A stretch of DNA of 64,000 bases, from positions 1 to 64,000 of the forward strand of contig NZ_OY764190.1 in the NCBI RefSeq assembly GCF_963668215.1, written 5' to 3'. Below are positions 1 through 7,838 of the stretch, one piece after another (position 1 is the first letter of the stretch; every line of letters begins with the position of its first letter). The translations under genes were made by a program, and so were the position numbers. Under the pieces are notes generated by a model. That model was not told the DNA's origin and did no database searches. It worked only from the letters and a program-made list of their open reading frames with translations. This DNA comes from an uncultured Desulfosarcina sp. (GTDB lineage: Bacteria > Desulfobacterota > Desulfobacteria > Desulfobacterales > Desulfosarcinaceae).

Positions 1-940
1 ATCCCGTGTATCTTTGGGAGGATGGCGTATAGAATTCCGCCGGTGTCCTGTCTTGCAGCCCTTGGTGGGGCCGGATTTCGTTAAAACGCTTGCGCCACGC
101 GTCAAATACACGCTGTTGGGTTGCCAAGTCCCGTGCGGGAGGCTGTGCACTTTCAAGCTTCAAGCTTTTGTGCATCCTTTCATGGCAGCCGTTTTGTTGG
201 GGCCTGCCCGGCTTGATGAACTCCAGGTCAATGTTCATACGCACCCAGCTCAAACTTAGGCGCGTCAATCCCCCAAGACCCGTTGATCCAAACGGCGAGC
301 CGTTGTCCATGCGAATGGCCCGAGGGAGACCGTACTGGGCAAACAAGATCTTAACATCCCGTTCTGCAAACACTAATTTTTGGCGACGATGTCCGTTGCA
401 CCACAAGACAAAACGGCTGTGCAAATCGGTTACCGTCAATGGATGGCAGATGACACCGTCCTTGGTCCGAAACCAGCCTTTGTAGTCTATTGCCCAAACA
501 TCATTTGGCTTCTCAGGTGTGCTCAAATGGTGTTCTCGAACATGTCCAAAGGAGCGTCGCTTTCGTCGGCGCTTGCCGACCAGGCCGTGCCGGGCAAGGA
601 TCGCGCCGGCGGTGCTCGGCGCGGGCGCTCGCTCCTGTCCGATCTCCCTTCCCAGCAATACGACCAGTTTTCTAGGACCCCAATATGGATACATTTCGCG
701 GAGTTCGAGTAGCCTTTGCACGACGGCATCCGACGTCTTATGCGGACACGAATGGGGCGCCCGGCTTTTGTCACGGCAACCGCTCGTGCCGTTTTCTATA
801 AATCGATTCAACCATTTATAGCCCGTTTTGCGACTGATGCCGTACTCACGGCACAATTCGCTCATGGACTTGACGCCACACCCGGCCTCACACGCAAACC
901 TCTTCCGTTCATCCATGGGATCCACACGTTTCCAAGGCAT
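1..940 (-). CDS. IS481-like transposase, copy 1 (C-terminus outside the window)
   Basis: Integrase-core (rve) DDE transposase encoded by the left IS481-like copy. The start is the ATG equivalent to that of copy 2 (at 3825 there), preceded by an AGGTGATCCG-like ribosome site. About 313 codons are visible; the last ~74 lie beyond the left edge. The reading frame is open and differs from copy 2 only by silent changes, so the protein is probably still intact, although the IS256 insertion 37 bases upstream of the start removes its native upstream terminal region and any promoter there. Confidence 0.75.
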   Translation of the reverse strand, partial: MPWKRVDPMDERKRFACEAGCGVKSMSELCREYGISRKTGYKWLNRFIENGTSGCRDKSRAPHSCPHKTSDAVVQRLLELREMYPYWGPRKLVVLLGREIGQERAPAPSTAGAILARHGLVGKRRRKRRSFGHVREHHLSTPEKPNDVWAIDYKGWFRTKDGVICHPLTVTDLHSRFVLWCNGHRRQKLVFAERDVKILFAQYGLPRAIRMDNGSPFGSTGLGGLTRLSLSWVRMNIDLEFIKPGRPQQNGCHERMHKSLKLESAQPPARDLATQQRVFDAWRKRFNEIRPHQGLQDRTPAEFYTPSSQRYTG

Positions 941-976
941 CGGATCACCTCCGATACCCTTATCGGAAACTGTTAC

Positions 977-2378
977 AGTTGTGTACGTCAAGTTCAGCAA
1001 ATTGACCTTGGCGTGTGGTGTCAACTCCAAGCAGTCGGCGGCCGAGAATGGGCCCTCCCGGAGCTCGTCGGAGGCCGCCGACTGCGTTTTGGTCATGCCG
1101 CCAGCTCCATCAGGACATGCTTCTTGTGCTCCCTGAGCTGGTTCATGTCCAAGTACCGGTTTGCCTCGATCCAGTTTTCGTGCGTCTCCACCGCCAAGGC
1201 TCGGATCAACCTCAAACAACTTTCCTCATTGGGAAATATCCTGACTACCCGCGTTCGCCGACGTATCTCCTCGTTCAGCCGCTCAAGCATGTTCGTCGAC
1301 TTCAGATGCTTGTGATGGCCAAGCGGGAGTCTGTAAAATGACAATGTTTCCCCCACATTGTCTTCCACCCAGGAACAGAGCTTCGGATATTTGTCCTGCC
1401 AGCGGGACAGCCATGCAGCCAAGTCCTTGCGGGCCTCGCCCAGGTCGCGCCGCTCATACAGCCAGCGCAACTCACGCAAGCAATCGTCGTCGCCCTTGCG
1501 GGGCAGGTAATCCAAGGCGTTGCGCAAGAAGTGCACGTAACAGCGTTGCCAGAACGCCTCGGGCAACACCTCGGCGATGGCCTTCTTCAGTCCGGCGTGG
1601 TCGTCGCTGACCACCATTTCCACGCCTTTGAGACCCCGTTGCTTCAACGACAACAGAAACTGCTTCCAGGAGCTGGCGCTCTCGCGGTTGGCCAGCTCCA
1701 CGGCCAGGATCTGGCGGCGGCCGTCCCAGTCCACGCCGATGGCGATCAGCACCGCCCGGCTGCGGATCGCTCCGGCGTCTCGGACCTTCTCGTAGCGCGC
1801 GTCCACGATCAGGTACGGGTAGGGTTCTTCCAGGCTGCGGCCCGCGAATTGCGCCAACTGGTCGTCGAGGCGTTTGACGATGGAGCTGACGGCGCTGGCC
1901 GAAAATGAATGCCCGCACAGTTCCTCGGTAATGGCTTTGACCTTGCGGGTGGACACGCCCTGGACGTACATCTCAGCCAGGGCCGAGACCAAAGCCTTTT
2001 CGCTACGTTGGTAGCGTTCAAAAACCTGTGTGGAGAAGTGTCCCTGGCGATCTTGGGGCACGCGAAGCTCCAGTTTGCCCACGCGGGTGATGAGCGTGCG
2101 GCCGTAATAGCCGCTACGGTATCCCAACCGCGAGTTGATACGCTCGCCCTTGGCGGCTCCCAATGCGGACTCCATCTCGGCTTCCAAAATGTCTTGGACG
2201 ACTTGGCGCACCAGGTCCTTCAAGAAGTCCTGATCCTGCCCCAAAATCCCTTTTACTTGGCTCAAAGCTGCGCTAATCTTGGTCTTGACCATGGCTTGCT
2301 CCTCCCGGGAGATGTGGTGTTATTGCTAACTTCCACATGCCATGGTCTTTCTTTTTGCTGAAGACTACGCACACTACC
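977..2378 (-). mobile_element. IS256-family insertion sequence with 8-bp target duplication
   Basis: About 1.4 kb element inserted in the terminal repeat of an IS481-like element. The 8-bp direct repeat ACTGTTAC lies immediately outside both ends (969-976 and 2379-2386), matching the 8-9 bp duplications known for IS256. The ends are imperfect inverted repeats: the left end carries GTGTACGTCAAGTTCAGCAA, and the complement of the right end reads GTGTGCGTAGTCTTCAGCAA. One transposase gene fills the element. Confidence 0.85.
1093..2292 (-). CDS. IS256-family (mutator-type) transposase
   Basis: Predicted 399-residue DDE transposase, the usual length for IS256 proteins (about 390-410). Family marks are the block around residue 158 reading YLIVDARYEKVRD, which carries the first catalytic Asp, the VVSDDHAGLKKAI block with the second Asp near residue 230, the WQRCYVHFLRN motif just after it, and the C-terminal LERLNEEIRRRTRVVRIFPN block with the catalytic Glu. 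The frame is complete with an ATG start, so it is probably functional. It is the only gene of the element. Confidence 0.93.
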   Translation of the reverse strand: MVKTKISAALSQVKGILGQDQDFLKDLVRQVVQDILEAEMESALGAAKGERINSRLGYRSGYYGRTLITRVGKLELRVPQDRQGHFSTQVFERYQRSEKALVSALAEMYVQGVSTRKVKAITEELCGHSFSASAVSSIVKRLDDQLAQFAGRSLEEPYPYLIVDARYEKVRDAGAIRSRAVLIAIGVDWDGRRQILAVELANRESASSWKQFLLSLKQRGLKGVEMVVSDDHAGLKKAIAEVLPEAFWQRCYVHFLRNALDYLPRKGDDDCLRELRWLYERRDLGEARKDLAAWLSRWQDKYPKLCSWVEDNVGETLSFYRLPLGHHKHLKSTNMLERLNEEIRRRTRVVRIFPNEESCLRLIRALAVETHENWIEANRYLDMNQLREHKKHVLMELAA

Positions 2379-2395
2379 ACTGTTACCCATGTTCG

Positions 2396-2525
2396 GGAGC
2401 CGGTTTGTGGTCGCGCGCGATGCGCGCGACCACAAACCGGCTCCTTCACTTTTGACGGGGCCGCCCCTGTACGTTTCATCCAAGGCGTCCGCCCCCCCTA
2501 TGGGGGGTCCAGGGGGATGAGCAAG
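2396..2525 (+). repeat. GC-rich palindromic repeat module, copy 1
   Basis: Begins with a perfect inverted repeat with 23-base arms and a 3-base loop (2396-2444; arm core GGAGCCGGTTTGTGGTCGCG). A spacer containing GACGGGGCCGCC follows, then a GC block ending GGGGTCCAGGGGGAT. The same order recurs inverted at 3899-4042 and direct again from 3999. The module lies between the IS256-split IS481 copy and the next IS481 copy. Such a stem could act as a transcription stop or a REP/BIME-like element; no coding frame is convincing here. Confidence 0.75.
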
Positions 2526-2589
2526 CCGGGTACATGGGTAACACTTTAGACCGGGTACATAGGTAACACTTCCGGTTGATGTTACCCCG

Positions 2590-2639
2590 GGTTCGGTCCA
2601 GAGCCGAGAAGGGGCCCCTTCTCGGCTCTGGACCGAACC
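2590..2639. terminator. Perfect 50-bp palindrome at the 3' end of the IS481-like transposase gene
   Basis: The arms are exact complements of 25 bases with no loop (arm begins GGTTCGGTCCAGAGCCGAGA; centre GGGGCCCC). It lies inside the element, 23 bases past the transposase stop codon, so it probably ends transcription or blocks read-through from outside. No clear U-tract follows, so a factor-independent terminator is not proven. Confidence 0.6.
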
Positions 2640-2661
2640 GCCACTGTCATTTGTAATATCC

Positions 2662-3825
2662 TCACAGTGTTGTGATCGGCAACACGCGATTGCCATCGTC
2701 CGGTTGCCAGCCGAGCAACAAGTCCCCGGCGTACACCAGCCACTGATCGTCAGGAGAACGAATCAAACCGATACGTTCCCCTCCGAACGCTTCACCCATG
2801 AAACGTAACGTCCCTTGCCAGCAAAACATTCCGTCTGAACGGACCGATCGGGTCTCATAATGGCCTGGGTACGTAAAATGCGGACATCCCGTGTATCTTT
2901 GGGAGGATGGCGTATAGAATTCCGCCGGTGTCCTGTCTTGCAGCCCTTGGTGGGGCCGGATTTCGTTAAAACGCTTGCGCCACGCGTCAAATACACGCTG
3001 TTGGGTTGCCAAGTCCCGTGCGGGCGGCTGTGCACTTTCAAGCTTCAAGCTTTTGTGCATCCTTTCATGGCAGCCGTTTTGTTGGGGCCTGCCCGGCTTG
3101 ATGAACTCCAGGTCAATGTTCATACGCACCCAGCTCAAACTTAGGCGCGTCAATCCCCCAAGACCCGTTGATCCAAACGGCGAGCCGTTGTCCATGCGAA
3201 TGGCCCGAGGGAGACCGTACTGGGCAAACAAGATCTTAACATCCCGTTCTGCAAACACTAATTTTTGGCGACGATGTCCGTTGCACCACAAGACAAAACG
3301 GCTGTGCAAATCGGTTACCGTCAATGGATGGCAGATGACACCGTCCTTGGTCCGAAACCAGCCTTTGTAGTCTATTGCCCAAACATCATTTGGCTTCTCA
3401 GGTGTGCTCAAATGGTGTTCTCGAACATGTCCAAAGGAGCGTCGCTTTCGTCGGCGCTTGCCGACCAGGCCGTGCCGGGCAAGGATCGCGCCGGCGGTGC
3501 TCGGCGCGGGCGCTCGCTCCTGTCCGATCTCCCTTCCCAGCAATACGACCAGTTTTCTTGGACCCCAATATGGATACATTTCGCGGAGTTCGAGTAGCCT
3601 TTGCACGACGGCATCCGACGTCTTATGCGGACACGAATGGGGCGCCCGGCTTTTGTCACGGCAACCGCTCGTGCCGTTTTCTATAAATCGATTCAACCAT
3701 TTATAGCCCGTTTTGCGACTGATGCCGTACTCACGGCACAATTCGCTCATGGACTTGACGCCACACCCGGCCTCACACGCAAACCTCTTCCGTTCATCCA
3801 TGGGATCCACACGTTTCCAAGGCAT
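2662..3825 (-). CDS. IS481-like transposase, copy 2
   Basis: 387-residue DDE transposase. An N-terminal helix-turn-helix (residues ~15-55, with MSELCREYGISRKTGYKWL) binds the ends. An rve integrase core follows at about 140-300 with catalytic positions visible as AIDYKG, IRMDNGSPFG and QNGCHERMHKS. The tail (~310-387) is a beta-rich extension. Length and domain order fit the IS481 family. The frame is intact and almost identical to the truncated copy at the left edge, so transposition is probably recent. Confidence 0.92.
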   Translation of the reverse strand: MPWKRVDPMDERKRFACEAGCGVKSMSELCREYGISRKTGYKWLNRFIENGTSGCRDKSRAPHSCPHKTSDAVVQRLLELREMYPYWGPRKLVVLLGREIGQERAPAPSTAGAILARHGLVGKRRRKRRSFGHVREHHLSTPEKPNDVWAIDYKGWFRTKDGVICHPLTVTDLHSRFVLWCNGHRRQKLVFAERDVKILFAQYGLPRAIRMDNGSPFGSTGLGGLTRLSLSWVRMNIDLEFIKPGRPQQNGCHERMHKSLKLESAQPPARDLATQQRVFDAWRKRFNEIRPHQGLQDRTPAEFYTPSSQRYTGCPHFTYPGHYETRSVRSDGMFCWQGTLRFMGEAFGGERIGLIRSPDDQWLVYAGDLLLGWQPDDGNRVLPITTL

Positions 3826-3898
3826 CGGATCACCTCCGATACCCTTATCGGAAACTGTTACCCATGTTCCCGGTCTAAACTGTTACCTATGTACCCGG

Positions 3899-4160
3899 TT
3901 CGTACAGGGAGATAATCCCCCCTGGACCCCCTGAAGGGGGCGGACGCGCGGGGGTGGCCTGATACGGACAGTGGATTGCCCCGCCAAAAATTGTAGGAAG
4001 CCGGTTTGTGGTCGCGCGTTCGCGCGCGACCACAAACCGGCTCCCTAAAACGTTGTGGCGGGGCCGCCATTGTCCGTATCCAAGCCAGTGCATCGCGCCC
4101 CCCCTTTAGGGGTCCAGGGGGATTATCCCCCTGGCAAGGGGTCCAGGGGGACAGCGTCCC
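3899..4160 (+). repeat. GC-rich palindromic repeat modules, copies 2 (inverted) and 3 (direct)
   Basis: Bases 3899-3998 carry the inverted form of the module (GC block with ATAATCCCCCCTGGACCCCC, then the spacer), followed by the palindrome at 3999-4042 (20-base arms AGCCGGTTTGTGGTCGCGCG). The palindrome is shared by a second, direct module at 4043-4160 whose spacer again reads GCGGGGCCGCC and whose GC block holds two GGGGTCCAGGGGGA units. Three modules therefore lie within 1.8 kb, with IS481 between the first two. Confidence 0.7.
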
Positions 4161-4648
4161 CCGGCCGCCGGAGGCATTGTTTGCCCGTGGGGTGGTCGGA
4201 GCGCAGGCGCGCGCGGGCCAAGGCCAACAGCAGGGTGTTGACAACGTCCGGTCTTTCGGACTGCGGAAAAAGGGCCGGATGCAAGGAACGGGAAAAAGCC
4301 AAGACGCTCATGCATGTGAAATACACGACGCGTCTTGGCTTTTTCCCGTACTGCGGCAACCCGTGTTTTCTCGGCGGCCTGAAAAAGAGTCCTCCCCTCG
4401 GATGGGGGGGGGTAACCGAGGGGAGGACGATCCCGGAATCTGGGTTCCGGGCGCCGCGCTGTTGGGGGAAGCGCGGCTTTGGTCCGGTATCGCCAGTTTC
4501 GAAGGACTGGGGGGGGAGAGTCCTGCGAAGTCGGCGACCGTATTGGCCGGTATTGGGGGGGGGGAACCGGCCAACTATGGTGTCGGTGCGGATGGCGGCG
4601 TTGTTGCGTCCGCCTGTTCGCGCCGGGTCGTGGTTGTGTTGTCAGTTG
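4161..4648. other. Gene-free stretch with two strong inverted repeats
   Basis: No convincing coding frame. A perfect 20-base inverted repeat (ACGGGAAAAAGCCAAGACGC at 4288-4307 and its complement at 4330-4349) surrounds a 22-base loop. A second, 13-base perfect repeat (GTCCTCCCCTCGG at 4389-4401; complement at 4416-4428) follows. Both could be transcription stops for the minus-strand gene ending at 4649 or for IS transcripts. Runs of 8-9 G residues occur at ~4405 and ~4555. Confidence 0.6.
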
Positions 4649-5032
4649 TCAGGCCATGGCCTTGTCGAGTCCGCTCTCCATTTCATGCAATGTCGTCATG
4701 GCCAGGGTCTCCATAAGCTCACTGGTGGAATCTCCGTCCATGACCGCGAAGGCTCCGGCGGACAGGGCCCGTTGTTCATCTCCATTGGCCCGGGCCAGGA
4801 TGACCGGGACTTCGGGTGCGATGTGCCTGAACACCCTGAGCACGTCGTACCCGCTCATGCCGGACATGCGCGCCGCCGCTATCACGGCGTCGTAGGGTGC
4901 CGGACCGAACGCGAAGGCGAAGGTGGCGGACACCGGTGACGAGTAGCTCTCGCAGTCCATGCCGTTTTCTTTCAATCTGGCGGCCACGGCCTCCCGGGCC
5001 TCCTGATTGGTGTCAATGAGCAGTATGCGCAC
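4649..5032 (-). CDS. Degenerate response-regulator receiver-like protein
   Basis: 127-residue single-domain protein with the CheY-like alpha/beta pattern: MRILLIDTNQEAREAV at the N-terminus and YDAVIAAARMSGMSGYDVLR across the usual phosphorylation loop. The phospho-acceptor Asp is replaced by Ala53 (three residues before the M-x-G-M-x-G motif). Only one of the usual two acidic residues remains at the N-terminus (D7-T8), and the conserved Lys near the end appears to be Asp (VMDGD). It should not be phosphorylated in the normal way. It lies just downstream of a broken sigma-54 activator gene on the same strand. Receiver fold likely; function unknown. Confidence 0.75.
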   Translation of the reverse strand: MRILLIDTNQEAREAVAARLKENGMDCESYSSPVSATFAFAFGPAPYDAVIAAARMSGMSGYDVLRVFRHIAPEVPVILARANGDEQRALSAGAFAVMDGDSTSELMETLAMTTLHEMESGLDKAMA

Positions 5033-5190
5033 GGTGTTTACCTTTATGCCCCATGTAACCTATTTAGCAAAGGCCATGCCGAAAGGACGACATTTTCCAA
5101 AAAAGTATAACAAGCTGAAAGCACGTGGAATACGCAAACACTTTTGTGGGGTCGCCTCACGCGGGCAAGGGCCTGTGCGCGATTACACCC

Positions 5191-5221
5191 GTTCGCTTTC
5201 GCACGTCGTGCGAAAACGAAC
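5191..5221 (-). terminator. Hairpin after the broken sigma-54 regulator
   Basis: Near-perfect stem with arms GTTCGCTTTCGCACG and CGTGCGAAAACGAAC, two bases past the stop codon of the regulator fragment on the minus strand. No U-tract is evident, so its role as a terminator is inferred from position. Confidence 0.45.
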
Positions 5222-5223
5222 AT

Positions 5224-5403
5224 CTACTCGTCGTCCTTTTGCAGCTTGCGATACAGGGCGTAACGGGACATGCCCAGGTAGGCGGCGGCCTGAGACTTGT
5301 TGCCGTTGAACTTGTCCAGGGCCTTGTGGATAAGGCCCATGGCAAGGGTTTCCAGGTCCAGGCCGTCCTCGGGCAGTTCCAGGGTGGCCAGGTCCAGGAC
5401 CTT
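5224..5403 (-). pseudogene. C-terminal Fis-type HTH fragment of a sigma-54-dependent activator
   Basis: 59 codons reading LPEDGLDLETLAMGLIHKAL then NKSQAAAYLGMSRYALYRKL, the typical end of NtrC-family enhancer-binding proteins: a Fis-like helix-turn-helix preceded by a linker helix. The receiver and AAA+ parts are gone; at 5404 the sequence switches exactly to a truncated mobile element. By chance the fragment is in frame with the transposase, producing one 503-codon open frame that is a chimaera rather than a real gene. The loss probably followed insertion of the element plus deletion. Confidence 0.8.
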
Positions 5404-6726
5404 GCCTTGAGCATGCCCTCGATCGCCAGATTCTGCCACTGACCCAAAAGCGTCGGGCTGATGTCCATTTCCTGACATACCTGGGCGCTGGTGCGGCGCT
5501 CGCTCCAAATGGACAGCACGGCCGTTATCTTCTGTTGTGGATCGAATACTCTGCGGGTTCGTTGATTTGTCTTCATGATCTATATCCTTTCTTGCGTCGT
5601 ACACAAGTTCTTTTTCCTGGCCGGCCTCGTTCACCAGCATCTTGACTTTGCCCTTCTCCGCCCGGATGACCACGCTCTGGCCGCCCATGCGGCCTACCAT
5701 ATAAAAAGGATCTACCGGACGGCCTCGCAACGCCAGTTCCAGTACGTTTTCTTCGACGCCCTTTGCCAGCGTCTTTTTCAGATCATGGGCGATCTCGAAG
5801 AATCGGTCGGCCGGACACAGACCGCCGATGCCTTGGTGCGGCCGTTTGTGATTGTAGTATTTGACCCAAAAAGCGGTGCGCTCCACGGCTTGCTCAAAGC
5901 TGTCGAACTGAGCCCGCTGGAGGAACTCGCCCAGGATCGATTTCCAGAACCGCTCTATCTTGCCCAGCGTCATGGGATGGTGGGGGCGGGAACGGATATG
6001 CTTGACACGGTCTTTTTTCATCTCCCGTTCGAAACGCGTCTTGCCGCGCCAGTTCGTGTACTGCCGACCGTTGTCGGTGAGCATCTCTCTGGGAACGCCG
6101 TACTCGGCAACACCGCGACGGTAGGTCTCCAGCACGTGTTCCGCCGTCTGGCTGCGGTACAGGCCCAGGGAAACGATATACCGGCTGTAATCGTCTATGA
6201 AGCCGATCAGGTAGGCGTTGCGACCGGCCAACCGGAAGGTCATGATATCGCTCTGCCACAGCTGGTTGGGACGAGAACGTTCGAAAAATCGGGGCTTGGG
6301 GGGATTCTTCTTCGGCTTACGCTTGGCCTTGTTTACCAGTCCCTTCTCCGACAACTTTTTGTGTACAGTCGATGGGCTCGTGGGAATTAGAAAAAATCGT
6401 TTGAGAACATCGGCAATCCGTCGCGGGCCGTATTCCGGATTCGCCTTTTTCACCGCTACCATTCGCTCCTGGACTTCGGGAGGCACCCTGGCATTTCCTC
6501 CAGGGCGAGGCTTGGGTTCCAACCCTTGCACCCCACCGCGTCGGTAAGCATTGGCCCAGCGGCTAACAGAATGCGTGCTGATACCGAACTGTTCGGCAAG
6601 CAACGACGCGCTGTACTCTTCTTCCAAAAACAGCCTTACGACCTTTAACCGAAACTCGGCTGGGTAGGCCCATACCCGGGAACCTTTCTTCCCCCCGGCT
6701 GACCGTCTTTTCTTTTTCCTTGTCAT
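5404..6726 (-). pseudogene. Transposase ORF1 plus truncated ORF2 of the double-transposase element
   Basis: Starts at the ATG at 6726, eight bases after an AGGAG ribosome site, and encodes the same HTH plus rve integrase as the gene at 17418. The small HTH gene that follows (start 5576) is cut after about 57 codons at 5404. The ORF1 catalytic domain is complete, so the protein could still be made, but the element has lost ORF3, ORF4 and its own right end. Confidence 0.75.
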
Positions 6727-6820
6727 GGGATACACTCCTTTAGGTAAAATTGATTTTTACACTCGGGAGTGTCACCCTATTTTATCGATTTCTTTGTGCC
6801 AATAACTGGAGATTAGGACA
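5404..6820 (-). mobile_element. Truncated, inverted copy of the double-transposase element (left half)
   Basis: Matches the first 1,417 bases of the complete element at 17324-18740 in opposite orientation, with no indel found and very few base differences. It ends sharply at 5404 inside the second small gene. The other end, GATTAGGACA at 6811-6820, is the complement of the left terminus TGTCCTAATC of the complete element and abuts a fragment of the right end of a second copy, suggesting one copy inserted into another before deletion. Confidence 0.85.
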
Positions 6821-7083
6821 GAAATCACACAGCCTGCGGCACGTATTTTGGAGGTGATCGTATCCGCTACTCCAGACGTGAACGAAGAAGTATCTTCCGA
6901 TGTATCCGGGAACTGGCAGCCAAGATTGCGGACCGGGCTGGCAGACCCCGAATCACAAACGTGGAATGGAGAATCGCGGCCAGGCAGTGGTTGTTGAAAA
7001 ATGGCCTGATCAAAATCGAGAAGGCGGGAAAAGTGTCACCCCATTTAAATCGAAATTTGTGCCATAATTAGCCGTGTCGCACA
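6821..7083 (+). mobile_element. Right-end fragment of a second copy of the double-transposase element
   Basis: Identical by eye to 20049-20311 of the complete element. Bases 6821-7071 encode the last 83 codons of the second DDE transposase (RIRYSRRERRSIFRCIRELA onward, stop TAG at 7069-7071), so this is a pseudogene remnant. The terminal motif AAGTGTCACC and GGCACAAA-type repeat are kept, and identity continues to ACA at 7083. From 7084 to 7313 I see no credible gene. Confidence 0.8.
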
Positions 7084-7313
7084 TGGTTGATAGTCAAGGG
7101 GGTGAAACTGGAAAGGTGGAAAGAAGTTGCTGGGAGTGCCGGCATGGTGTAGGTTCTCGACAATCGCCAAATTTAGGAACCGCTCCCACCAAATCCAAAG
7201 AAGCCTGGCGGGCTTTGACAATTGCGGTTTTATCATTAAACGTACTTCGTTCACAGTTCGCATTCAATTTGTGACTCGTGAAGCGGAGCTTTACCATCGA
7301 AAGAAAAAAATAG

Positions 7314-7556
7314 ATGAAAGTTGAATATAAAATCAAATTTGAAATGCCCGAGAATTATAACCCTTTTGTGGTTTTAAACAAATTGCCTTCACCAATCAGT
7401 TCTAAAATGACAGAGATATATAATTATTCTGTTGAACCATACGGCTTTTATTTTTTGGACAATCTTGTTGATCAAAAAGTGGCAGGATATGCGATGAAAC
7501 TGTTTATTGATGAATGCTTAAAATATTCAGGGCAAGTCGAAATTCAAAAAATCTAA
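7314..7556 (+). CDS. Small hypothetical protein (80 residues)
   Basis: Not recognised. The predicted protein is AT-rich in codon use like its neighbours, hydrophilic, and reads as a plausible folded polypeptide (MKVEYKIKFEMPENYNPFVV, then EPYGFYFLDNLVDQKVAGYA), with no transmembrane segment. The ribosome site upstream is weak. It precedes, by 27 bases, the interrupted membrane-protein gene on the same strand, so the two may have formed a transcription unit. Confidence 0.45.
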   Translation: MKVEYKIKFEMPENYNPFVVLNKLPSPISSKMTEIYNYSVEPYGFYFLDNLVDQKVAGYAMKLFIDECLKYSGQVEIQKI

Positions 7557-7838
7557 AGCTGAAGATATCGAGACAGGGAGCAAATGATCTGGCAGGTGTG
7601 GGCTGATATCGCTATCGGTTTGGCGGTTCCTGCAGCAACGGTGTTTCTTTATTCCAGCGGACGTATTCAACGCAAGCATCTCTGGCTAATGATATGGGGC
7701 TTTGCTGTTGGTTCCACCTGGGAGTTCGCATTCTACTTTCTTGGCGATACGGTCCATACCATGAAGGCAGCGTGGCCGATGCCGATTATCACCCTCCATC
7801 TCTGGCATACATTCTGGGATACGGGTTTATTTATTATC

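Larger units (their letters stand above)
1..2394 (-). mobile_element. IS481-like element copy 1, cut by the window edge and split by an IS256 element
   Basis: Bases 1-976 match 2886-3861 of the intact copy downstream with only two differences that I found by eye (at 143 and 673), both synonymous in the transposase. The match stops at 976, where an IS256-family element begins, and resumes for a few bases at 2379-2394 (ACTGTTACCCATGTTC), the inner terminal box of the element. The outer terminal box present in copy 2 is missing here. The other end lies outside the window. The two copies are therefore recent duplicates. Confidence 0.85.
2526..3898 (-). mobile_element. IS481-like insertion sequence, complete copy 2
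   Basis: About 1.37 kb. Each end carries two copies of a box of the form CCGGGTACATNGGTAACA (2526-2544 and 2551-2570 on the left; complements at 3857-3875 and 3880-3898 on the right), giving ~45-base imperfect terminal inverted repeats. One transposase gene occupies the interior. I could not find a convincing target duplication. The element sits between two inverted copies of the palindromic GC repeat module. Confidence 0.85.

Noticed and set aside
4006..4939. Plus-strand frames of 236-294 codons over the repeat region
   Set aside because: They run through palindromic repeats and antisense to the receiver-like gene and lack any domain.
5224..6735. A single 503-residue regulator-transposase protein
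   Set aside because: The parts match two unrelated genes with a sharp break at 5403/5404; the joined frame is accidental.
6735..7083. Circular-intermediate junction of the double-transposase element
   Set aside because: The left end is inverted relative to the right end here; a circle junction would have both in the same orientation.
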